A stretch of DNA of 64,000 nt from assembly GCF_008831285.2 (NCBI RefSeq), contig NC_045139.1:7782204-7846203 (forward strand), given 5' to 3'. The DNA is from Nymphaea colorata (Eukaryota; Streptophyta; Magnoliopsida; Nymphaeales; Nymphaeaceae). Shown piece by piece: positions 32,920 through 42,308 of the stretch (position 1 is its first letter; the number at the start of each line of letters is the position of its first letter). The notes beneath the pieces are model-generated. The model was given only the letters and a program-made list of their open reading frames with translations, was not told the origin of the DNA and did no database searches. The position numbers and the translations under genes are program-made.

Positions 32920-33240
32920 TCACCTTGAATCATACTCTAAACATTTACCAAAAGCTTTTATGTATGTCTTCATGCGATTCGATGAGATGTTGAAACTGTC
33001 TCCCTTTTCCTCTGTCTTCATGGGGTTTAGAGCTGCTTCGGTATCTGGGTGAAAAACCGGACATCCATCAACTGAAGTGTAATGTTCCCACCGATTGAAG
33101 TCTTGCACCAACCGACCAGTCGGACCGTGGAAAACCGGACATCCATCAATTGAAGTGTAACGTATCCACGGATTGAAGTCTTGCACCAACCGACCAGTCG
33201 GACCAGCTACGAACACCCATGAGAACTTGTTTGAGTGCAC
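32920..33240 (-). CDS. Unidentified 106-codon ORF with a 26-residue tandem duplication
   Basis: The - strand frame contains two consecutive copies of a 26-residue unit (GPTGRLVQDFN.W..YTS.DGCPVFH), encoded by a 78-bp tandem repeat (33050-33205). The unit is flanked by unrelated 'MHSNKFSWVFVA' and 'PDTEAALNPMKTEEK' parts. I do not recognise the family. The repeat length is a multiple of three and most differences between copies are conservative, so a coding origin is possible. It could be an exon of a lost or captured gene, or a chance frame. No promoter or splice partner is evident. Confidence 0.3.
   Translation of the reverse strand: MHSNKFSWVFVAGPTGRLVQDFNPWIRYTSIDGCPVFHGPTGRLVQDFNRWEHYTSVDGCPVFHPDTEAALNPMKTEEKGDSFNISSNRMKTYIKAFGKCLEYDSR
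33050..33205. repeat. 78-bp tandem repeat, two copies
   Basis: Units 33050-33127 and 33128-33205 share AAAACCGGACATCCATCAA, TGAAGTGTAA and GATTGAAGTCTTGCACCAACCGACCAGTCGGACC. They differ at only a handful of positions in the middle. Confidence 0.9.
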
Positions 33241-33812
33241 TTGAAGATGTTACTTGTGAAACAGAAGTACCATCGCAAGTATAAAGCTCTTCCATTGCCA
33301 TTCTTCACCATTTACAAGAAACAGTAATTGATAATTCTCTTTCTCTCACAAAGAGAAAATTTCTTAGATACATCACAAGAACCGCGGACATGTTCTATGT
33401 AATACAAAACGGAGCAGTTTGTTGGTACTTAAGATTTGTTAGTAACAAGTCAGCCCATGTTGGAGTTGTCAATTGAAAAGATAAATGAGGTTACCATTTA
33501 GATTTGGGAGGTAGGAGACGGGTTTCTAAACTAAACAAATCAAAGAATTTGTGAATTCTTGTTTACCTCATATCTCAGGGGGGGTCTACAATTAATAAGG
33601 AACTCAGATCCAAAGATTTGAATCAAACCGGTATGTGGGTGGCATTTTTTTTTGTCTCTTAAAATAATTTTAAATTTTTATTTTTAAATTATTTTGATGT
33701 GATTTTCCTTTCTTGAAGATATATGCAATAAAGCTATGAAGATCAGTTGGGAATCGAAAAATTGACTGTGGCACCTTTGTATCAGCAATTGAACGGATTG
33801 CTTTCCACCCAT

Positions 33813-34195
33813 ATAGGGATGTCAATAAATCCGAATTAGATCTGATATCCAACCAAACAGTACAAACAAAACGGCTATGAAAACAATTTTGACATCCAAC
33901 TAAGAATTCGGATCAGATTAAAATATATTCTAAGAATAACATCAGATCAGATTCAGATTTAAGTAAATACTGGTTGGATTTGGTTTCAGATCAGATATAG
34001 TTTTAAATAAATATCCTATGCTAATGTCGATAATATTTAAATATCAGATTCAGATTCGGATGTTAATCTAAAAATTGGATTCAAATATGGTATAAACTTT
34101 TTTTTTTCATCCAAATTTGAATATGAATAAGAATCTGAATACATAGATATACGACAAAGCGGATATGGTAAAGTATATATCCAATTTACATCTAT
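33813..34195. mobile_element. Family-D hAT-like element (diverged copy)
   Basis: The left end ATAGGGATGTCAATAAATCC matches the family-D terminus. The right end, read inverted, is ATAGATGTAAATTGGATAT. The interior has the typical degenerate GATCAGATTCAGATTT units. It is about 380 bp, shorter than the 459-bp copy, and no clean 8-bp duplication remains. Confidence 0.5.
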
Positions 34196-34728
34196 ATGGT
34201 TGAAGAGATTGGTTTCCCTACGAGTAGATTCAAATCGATCGGTTCAAGCTGATCTTCCTAACTGCTGGTAACATGTTGTTTGCCATTCATTATGGACTGA
34301 ACTGCAGTATGATCAATGGATTTAATTTCTGAGTTTTGCTACACTGCTATTGCAGCTTTCATAATGTACGCAGAAGAGGACGGGGGACCTAATTCCAGTT
34401 GATCGCCAACTCTATATTAATTGTCTTGGTAGATTCATACAGATCTGCTCAAACATGGCTGATGGCTCCTAAGAGATCTCTTATCGATGGAGTCCTTTGG
34501 CACCTCAATGTCGACTCATCACATCTTAATCTTACCGTTGAAGAAGGTCCCAAGGGTTCGCCAATTCTAGTGGTACGTGAGTTGGGTTTAAAATGTCGTG
34601 AGACAGTTCAGTTTCTATATACAGGAAAACTGCAAGGAGCCAACCCTCGTTGCAGTAGTGGAGTCAGAAAAATTGGTTGGAGGGGCACTCACTTAAAAAT
34701 ACTCATATTCAGTGGGACACAATATATA

Positions 34729-34767
34729 TATATATATATCAAAGGATAAATGTTTGAGGATGTCCAT
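34729..34767. repeat. 39-bp direct repeat, left copy
   Basis: A TA-rich start followed by CAAAGGATAAATGTTTGAGG and ATGTCCAT. It is identical to 35475-35513 across 39 bp and marks the left border of the virus-like insert. Confidence 0.9.
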
Positions 34768-35474
34768 TTAAAAAAAGAACGTCTTACAGCCATTATCTTC
34801 TAGAAAAAGCTATACTTTTAGGAATAGGGGTAGGGGTAGGTTTGATCACACCGTTTCCTATGTTTAGTTTGTTTAGTCTCTTGGTTAATTCCTTTAGGTT
34901 TGCTTCCTGTGGTTCTGGTTTTTTGCCTAGGGTTCGTTCGAGTTGGTTAATTCTTTGGTTTAGTTTTATCAGCATAATGATTATAAGGTTTAGTTGGCGA
35001 ACTATAAGTTTATCAGAACTACTAGGTGGTCGTATCTGGTTAATCCTTCTGCATCGGGGTAGTAAGTTCTTGTTTCTTTCAGACTTTGTATGTAGATGTC
35101 TTCTTTTATCACTCATAAAGGTCTATAAAGTTTACTAGTTTTTCGGGTCTGTTTGAGTTAGCATATTATATATTTATGGTTTGGGTATATTTAAGGATTC
35201 AAATATTCTATTCTATGCATATAATAATACGAAAGAGGATGGATGTGAGGATGTGAGAGGATGATCCTTACAGACGCTGGGGTGGTGCTTTTATAGGCAC
35301 CGGACTTGAAACAAATTATAATATGGAAAAAGAATAGGATTCCTTTCTGAACAAGCTAAACACAAACAAACAAAAGTAGTTACACTCGAAAGAACTTGAA
35401 GGTGGACAGCTGTCGTGTGCTGGATGAGGTGGCAGTCGAACGTGTCCAAAAAGCCAAAAAGTGCTACAGTGCGC
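34768..35474 (-). mobile_element. Possible endogenous pararetrovirus (caulimovirid-like) fragment
   Basis: Read on the - strand, this block has a promoter-like region (about 35474-35300), a TATA box (TATAAAAG at 35295-35288) and a leader of roughly 140 nt. A 107-codon ORF follows (35116-34793), containing a heptad-rich coiled-coil segment and a Pro/Thr-rich tail. Its stop codon overlaps the start of a second frame as TAATG, which is cut off at the insert border. A coiled-coil small ORF with an overlapping stop/start is characteristic of polycistronic plant pararetroviruses, and such fragments are common in plant genomes. No capsid zinc finger, protease or reverse transcriptase is present, so the assignment is inference. 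An unusual LTR-retroelement piece is the alternative. It is incomplete and incapable of replication. Confidence 0.35.
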
Positions 35475-35513
35475 TATATATATATCAAAGGATAAATGTT
35501 TGAGGATGTCCAT
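35475..35513. repeat. 39-bp direct repeat, right copy
   Basis: Identical to 34729-34767. After it, the sequence resumes as family-A element DNA that ends near 35580. Confidence 0.9.
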
Positions 35514-35804
35514 CTATAATTTAAAAAAAAAAGAAAAAAAAAAGTCTGTCTATGCCAGTCACCATATGGCTCTGCCACTCACTGATTGTTATGCTAATAG
35601 CCGTGGTGGGCTGCAAAGTTGGGATGGAAGAACTGCTGCGCCGCTGATTATCCTTCCTAAAGATGTATAAGGAACTGACAGATATAAGTAAAATTTAGAC
35701 AGTGTTGGCTACAATATTTTTTGCAAGGAAGTCACTCTTTGAGGAGAAGTTGGGGACGTCCGGCAACTATATAACAATGTTGAATGTTGCCTCAAATGTG
35801 TTGC

Positions 35805-35805
<1 letters not shown>

Positions 35806-35836
<31 letters not shown>
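35806..35836. repeat. (TC)n microsatellite
   Basis: About 31 bp of pure TC dinucleotides in intergenic DNA. No gene is near enough to make it a leader element. Confidence 0.95.
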
Positions 35837-35837
<1 letters not shown>

Positions 35838-37433
35838 AGAAGTTATCACAAAAACTGCTTTTTGTTGCCTACTGTTTAGATGGGACAAGTTGTTTTCTTC
35901 TATACGTTTTTTTATATGTTTAGTTAGGCAAATGACATAAAACCTTTAAAGTCTTATACTTTCAAAATTTTGGCTTTCTTTTGGGTTTATATGAACATCT
36001 TTAACTCGAGTGTCGTGTTTATTATCATCCGCAACTCAAATAAGTAATGTACCAAAATGTGACAACGACCACATGATTCAAAACACAAACGCCTTTAAGG
36101 AGAACCACATTGCTATCTTGCTAAGCCACTTAAAGCAAGTGTATTTAAGATGTAGATTAAGACACAATGGAATCTGACTTTCCTCATTAAACTAGATACT
36201 AACAAGTCCAACATCATGAGTTCAAAGACTATCAGCGTGCATTTCCCTTGCATGAAAAGAACCAAAAAGGCTTTTACCAATGTTATGAATATCTGATGTT
36301 GAACCAAATGATTCAGGCTGCCCATTCATTGAATCGATCACCATCTCCCAAAAAAAAAAAGTTTAAATAAAAAAAATTCAAAAACAATAAAGATGATTAA
36401 TACTGAATATTGCCAGATACGTGGTACCCTTTTATTAGCTGATGAGACAAATCGATTTGACACCAATTTGATGGGCCTACTTAGACTAAGCTTTTACAGT
36501 ATTGCATTTTACGTTTTACCAAAAGAAAGAGGCGAAAATAGAAACTGAACTTTCTCACCTGTTTATGTCCCAAAAAAAAGTATGGAAAACTTTTTCAATC
36601 TTAAGCTCAAATTGAAGATCATGAAAATTATCTGCATAAAAAAAATGTAGCTTAAGTATGTCCAAAGGGTTTTATTATGCTTACTAATCTGCAGCTAAAG
36701 GGTTTATTCCTGATGGAAAAAATTGCAGGACATCAATCAGTCTCGAAATTAAGTTAGATAGGTCGACTGATCCCCAACTCGTAATATTCAAGAGGCCTGT
36801 AACAATCATGATTCATATAAATAAATAAAGAGAAACATACTTAGCACCAACGTAATTGTCAAATACTATGAATGCTTATGTTTATATGTTTAATGATAAT
36901 AGAACCATATTGGTGCCAAAATAATTGAAAAAACAATAACCTATAAACCATTAACAAGAAAAGGAAAATCATTATTGACAAGTTAGTGAATCATTATTGA
37001 CAAGTTAGTGGTAGTTAGGTAGAATAGCTTTATCCATTGTACATGACATTGTCAAATGCAATGGTTCCGGCAGGAATTGGTTGGTAGTTAGTTTTCGTTT
37101 CAAATTCTTAGAGGGAGGGGTGAGGGATCAGCTGCGTTACTGCAAAAAAGGGACCATCAAAGTGTAAGTTGAAGCGTAGTGAGGATGGTATCTCAAGACA
37201 CCAAAGTAGGCCATGTATCCTATTATGACAAAGAGTTGGGTAGGAGCTTCCGCTCTTTTCTGTGTAGTAAGATAAAATACTCGTCCTCCTCATCCAAAAA
37301 TAATTAAGAAATGAATGACATGATATGGATTTTTCCAATCATAGTTCAGAAATCTTAGTAGCAATTGACTAACAAGTCTACTGCCAAGATCGACGTTCAT
37401 TGTTTATGGAAGAGCTCAAGTGATGGGAAGACC

Positions 37434-38182
37434 GTGGCAGAGCCAATGTGGGGCTGGCGTGGGCGCCTGCCCATGCCAACCCAAGATAGCTCCATGTGAT
37501 GATTTGCTTGTTGACATAACATAACAAGCAAATCATCTTGTTGATGCCGGGTTGCCCATGCCAGAAATGGATCGGGTCCAGCAGTAGCAGCCGGCCTGCC
37601 CATCACGCCTAAAATCATCATGTGAAATGGAGCCTCACGAGTCACGCCAGTATTGACGCCGAGTTGCCCATGCGATGAGTGATCCAGCTCCACCAAGAAA
37701 CTTAAACCAGTCAGCCCGCCCATTACACCCAAATTCATCGAAACTCAAAAAGGGGAAGGCGAAGGGGTGAAGCGCCCAAGCCGCAAAACGGCGAAGGGCA
37801 AGGCTGCAAAGGCCAAGGCCCAAGGGCGGCACGCCTGCAGCAGCCAACAGCCGGCAAGGCAGCGGGTGCCAGGTGATTCTTCTTTCTGATTTTTGTGCAA
37901 GCGCCTCGTGGCCGGATCTCGATTCTCACATGTGCAGTCTTGTTCCACATTTGGAGACTCCCAGTAGGGTTTATCTTCTCAGTTCTCCCTCTCTTTTTTT
38001 TGTGTTTTTGTCTAATGTCTAATATGTTATATTTTGTTAGATTGTTTTCATGAAATATTGATCGGACAATTTAATCTGTTTTATTTGTTTTATTTTTAAA
38101 ATAACATATATTCTAGTTTGAAATTTTTTTCACATACTATATACGAGTGCCCCGTAGCCAAAATTTTGTGGCTCCACCATTG
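37434..38182. mobile_element. Long family-A element with GC-rich internal block
   Basis: The left end GTGGCAGAGCCAATGTGGGG and the right end TTTGTGGCTCCACCATTG are family-A termini, about 750 bp apart. Positions 37745-37880 are strikingly rich in GC (repeated AAGGC/GGGCAAGG words) inside an otherwise AT-rich body, so part of the interior may be captured sequence. There is no transposase. Confidence 0.45.
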
Positions 38183-38494
38183 TGGGGAGACTTTCCAAAT
38201 GAGCAAGAAATGGCCTCTAGATGTTTTGCATTGCAGTTGCGGCTGTGTTTGCACGTTTCGGAAATTCAAATCCACGGTTTTCAATGGCCATCTTAGACCC
38301 CTGTTTTGAAAGAGGCGAACAATTACACCATGAATTCATAGGTCGGGCATCTTTAATTCATGGATAGGAAATCATATCATTGGAGATCTATGGATTTAGA
38401 GGATAATAGAGATCTTTTCTAATCTAGTTTTCTAAAATTGGCAGTTTGGCAGAATGATCAATTTGTAATCCTGGTATCTTAAATTTGGGCCCAA

Positions 38495-38651
38495 AGCCCA
38501 AAATTTTTTTATGAGGGGGGTAAATTAAAGTTTCTAAATTTTGACATGGGTCAAGATATCATTTTTTTAAATTTGTATATATGATACGTGAAATTTTTTA
38601 AAATTTACATGTAATTTTTTTTAAGGTGGGGTCAGGCCGGCTCCACCCCTG
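38495..38651. mobile_element. Family-C element copy
   Basis: It contains the same landmarks as 2405-2598: TAAATTAAAGTTTCTAAATTTTGACATGGG, then AAATTTACATGTAATTTTTT, then AAGGTGGGGTCAGG. It ends CTCCACCCCTG. The left terminus is degraded. Confidence 0.5.
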
Positions 38652-39595
38652 ATCAGATGGCCGTTAAAAACTGGCACTTTGAGAGTGATTTTTCTTGTTA
38701 ATAAATCATTCAAGGGCGTGTTTGAACTGAAATCCATGGTTAACATGAGATCACCAAAGATCATAGGTGCATGCGTTTAAAGCCCCAACCCCTACCGCTG
38801 GTTGTACCTCAAATCCACAGTTTAATTAGGAGCATGGATTGAAATCTACCGGTTGTTGAACGGGTGGATTTCATGTAAAGTTGATTTAGATCTTTTGAAA
38901 TCTCGCCCTTAGATATTTGGAAGATAAAAAACACAAAAAATAGACAATTTTAGATCTCCAACATGGTTGGAATGATGGACTGAGTGTCAACATTTTATAT
39001 TGCAAAATAAAACATAGATATGCAACTTAAAGTATAGCAGATGAAAGGATCAAAGAAGGGAAACTTCCACCTTCGCATGAGAATTCCTCTCCTACTCCAT
39101 AATCAATAGACAATTTTAAGAAAACATGAGATTTCCTCTCAGACTCCATAAACAAGAGACAATGTTAAGAAAACTTTTTTCCATCGGATGCCTAGCACTT
39201 TAGTTTATTAATAGCGAGGAGGCAAAAAAATAATTTGCCAATCATCTATGTGAAAGAAAACAGGATGGGTTCGAACTTTCCTTACCAAACACAAGAGCCA
39301 GGACAAACCAAAACACGTCCGTCTTCCATGGTTGGGGGGCGACGAATCCCTTCATTTTCTCACCTACCCCCCACCAAACACCTTAGTTCCCAACGCCCAC
39401 CCGCTTCCCTCTCCTCTCTCTTTCCCCTTCCTCCGCCCACAGGTGTGCTCTCTTTTTTATTCCCTCCCTTGGTCAGGAAGCGGAGCATAAGACCAGAACG
39501 GGCTAACAAGAGGGTAAGGAAGAGCAGATAGAAGCAGGGAAGTGCCTGCTCCAAGGAAGGAGGGGAGGAGAAGGTGGGGAGCCAGGAGGTCAGAG

Positions 39596-42308
39596 ATGGG
39601 TAGTGAGTTGAAGGTCTTCACATTGGGAGAGGTCTCAAAGCACAACAACCCCAAGGATTGCTGGCTTGTCATTAGCGGCAAGGTATCAACACCCACTTAC
39701 ACACGCATATGCAAGAGATGATTCCTTTTTTTTCTTTGCAGATTCTGTGATGGTGATTTTTCCGTTGGATTTCCTTTTTTCCGATTCACGATCTTCATTT
39801 CTAATGTTTTCCCTTTTGGGTATACTATGCCAGCAGAAAGTTGACGTTTTAGCCTGTGTTTTTTTTTTTTTCCTGAACGATCTATAGGTTTGCTCACCTC
39901 CATTGTGAATTCGGATCCTCTCTGTCTTATTTGCCGTGCATCTTTGGTTGCTTTGTTTTGAATGTGATGACTGATATATCTAAGTCTCTTCCTCTGCCAA
40001 AGTGGTCGATCTGGAAAAAATTGCTTCTTTTTTTCTAATACTGATTTCCGAGATATGCATCTCAGTGGCCTCTCCTGTAATAGTGATATGTTCAGAACGA
40101 GTCTATCTTCAGAGAGAATCTGTGTTCGTGGACTGGACCCTGCGGTTCTTGAGATCCATTTCAGAAGAAGGGGTTCCTTGAATCCTGATGTAAAGCAAAA
40201 AGTAGTATCGTAAGAATCTCAGTTGGGGAACTTTGGGGTTATTCCAAGCGAGTAATCGGAAGAAACCTGGTTACGGAAACTTGATTTAAAAGGCGCTAGG
40301 TTTATGAACAGAAACTGGCTACAATGGAATCTGTACGAGACCATCTCAATCCGAGCAACCAAATCCTTATTAACGGAGCTGCACTCGACTGTCGCAATTC
40401 GGAAGCGAAGGGTCCTGATTCGCGGATCTCTTTGTCTAAGGAATAAGAGAATCAAGTTTTACGTTTTTAATCATAAAAAGTCAACGAATTGTTTAAACTT
40501 ATGGGGTATGGATACTTTTGGAGCTTCTTCTTGCGCCACATTGAATAATGGTCTTCAACTTCCACAGTAGAAGCCGTAACAAGAGTCACTATGTTGTTTC
40601 GTTTTTACCTAACTTAAGCAGCCTTGTCGACAGACCCAAATCTTATGGTTGGAAACTTGGAGTTGGAAGCGAAAGATACCGCTACTAGAATTCTTAGTTT
40701 CGAGCGCTAGTGAGTTCTGATTTAAATGGGCGATGTTCTGCAATCTTTATTCATGAGCTGAAGGACCTCGGACCTCTTTAAATGCTGCAACCTCTCAATT
40801 ACTGCTTATTTGTGTTCGGTTGGTTTTGTTTTGTAGGCCACTATAAGCGTGGTGCTTTAACTCCTGCTTATGCTTATAGAGTTGTTGACCATGAGGGGGG
40901 CGTTTGATTACCTCATATCTTAAATTTGAAGTGATCTGAGATTTGAGGGTCTTAGATCATAGGATTTCATATGCTTCATTTCTACAAGGATGCAAGAATT
41001 ACACCAGGACTTGTAAACCTTGAGAGTCCTTAGATGTCAAGTCAGCATCTCACCTGCCCCCCTTCTCTTCCTCTGACCTGGGATCCATTAATTTGAGGCA
41101 AATGTGGATCTTCTTGGTCCTCAAATCCATGGTATGCTAGAACCATGATTTTGATGTTGGCCTCATGCTATCAGGTGCTCGGATCTCAGATTTGGAATAA
41201 TGAAACACCTCCTTAATATTGATGTGCCACAGGAGTGGTTTCCATCAATGATAATGGATCTTATAAATCAAAGAATTGTGGGTTTTGGTGTCAACAGTGC
41301 ATGAACTGCACAATTTGAAGGATGCATTTTGGTGGTTGACATAGTATTCATGTCTACCATTGGCTTTTGACTAACAGAATGACCCGTGAAATTCACCATG
41401 TCACTCTTTTAGAGTCTGCATAACAGAAGCCGGTGTCAATTTCCAAAAAGAAGATGATTGTGCAATGCCAGAATGCAAATGGACACTGGGGATACCCTGA
41501 GTCCCTTTGAGGCATTCCATCCATGCCAATGCCATTTTTTCCTTTTGACAGCTGGAGTACCTTTTTGTCTTTTGGCAGGCAGAATACCAAAAATTAACAG
41601 ATGTGTGTGTTTTTTTGCATGTGCTTTGCTCGTGCATATCCTGAACTTCCTAGCAGCTAATTTCATCTGGTCTTATTATTATTGGATAACTAGATTTCAA
41701 GAAACCTTACAGAAGTTTACTAAAGTTGGTTGTTTTTGGTAAAAAAACAGTTAAGCAATGCATCTTGTAGTAAAGTAGACTTATTTCACCATTATTTTAT
41801 AACTTGAATTGTTCTCTCTGCTGGAATTGTCTGTATCCCTGGTTATATTGTGTCTGAGTCAATGCGTGATGTTTAATTGATGAAAACAGGTATATGATGT
41901 AACCAAGTTCTTGGAGGATCATCCAGGTGGAGATGAAGTTCTATTATCTGCCACTGGTACGATTTACAGTGTAACAGTAGCATCTCTGATTGTGACTTAA
42001 TGTTTTGGTTAGGCACTTGCCTTGAGATGGTAATGGACCTTCTTTCTTTGATGGCAGGGAAGGATGCCACAGATGATTTTGAGGATGTTGGGCATAGCAC
42101 CAGTGCACGAGCAATGATGGATGAGTACTTGGTTGGTGAGATTGATGCATCATCCTTCCCCACAAAACCGAAATACATGCCACCGAAGCAGCCTTACTAT
42201 AACCAAGACAAGACTTCTGAGTTCATTATCAAGATTCTCCAGTTCCTTGTCCCGCTGGCAATCTTGGGCCTTGCTGTTGCCATTCGTTTTTATACCAAAT
42301 CAAGCTAA
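39596..42308 (+). CDS. CB5: Cytochrome b5, ER-anchored (3 exons)
   Basis: Exons 39596-39682, 41890-41956 and 42058-42308 encode 134 residues, the usual plant length. All junctions are GT-AG and in frame (GGCAAG/GTATCA; AAACAG/GTATA; CACTG/GTACG; GGCAG/GGAAG). The heme-binding fold covers residues 5-80. Axial ligands are His40 in 'HPGGDE' and His64 in 'VGHS'. A linker rich in Pro and Lys precedes a C-terminal membrane anchor (about 109-128, IKILQFLVPLAILGLAVAIR) with a short 'RFYTKSS' luminal tail, typical of tail-anchored ER forms. It carries electrons from NADH-cytochrome b5 reductase or cytochrome P450 reductase to desaturases, hydroxylases and P450s. The leader at 39400-39595 is CT/GA-rich. 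Paralogue identity among the plant CB5 group cannot be settled here. Confidence 0.95.
39683..41889 (+). other. First intron of cytochrome b5
   Basis: A 2.2 kb GT-AG intron. It shows no recognisable nested gene. The open frames at 40304 and 41458 lack known domains. The part 40895-41200 includes repeated ATCTCAGATT-type words, suggesting an old insertion. Confidence 0.7.

Larger units (their letters stand above)
34653..35580. mobile_element. Family-A element interrupted by a virus-like insert
   Basis: The outer ends are CAGTAGTGGAGTCAGAAAAATTGG (left) and ATATGGCTCTGCCACTC (right), forming the family-A inverted repeat. The natural element is only about 200 bp. The middle (34768-35474) is a foreign block, flanked by a duplicated 39-bp piece of the element. 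Confidence 0.5.
31868..39595. other. Repeat-rich intergenic stretch between the 63-aa gene and cytochrome b5
   Basis: The first approximately 200 bp should hold the promoter of the - strand 63-aa gene. No other conventional gene is supported. Listed separately are the (AT)n tract, the 78-bp tandem repeat ORF, the family-D element, the family-A element split by a virus-like insert, a second family-A element (37434-38182) and a family-C element. An ORF at 34399-34680 (contains 'GVLWHLNVDSSHLNLTVEEG') has no family I recognise. The part 39235-39595 is the likely leader of cytochrome b5. Confidence 0.5.

Noticed and set aside
34399-34749. 116-codon + strand ORF as a gene
   Set aside because: No recognisable domain, no splice partner, and the 3' part runs into a transposon and a TA microsatellite. 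It is noted only as an unidentified ORF in the intergenic entry.
37397-37950. - strand frames of 60-113 codons
   Set aside because: They lie inside a family-A element and its GC-rich block, with no known domain and strongly biased composition.
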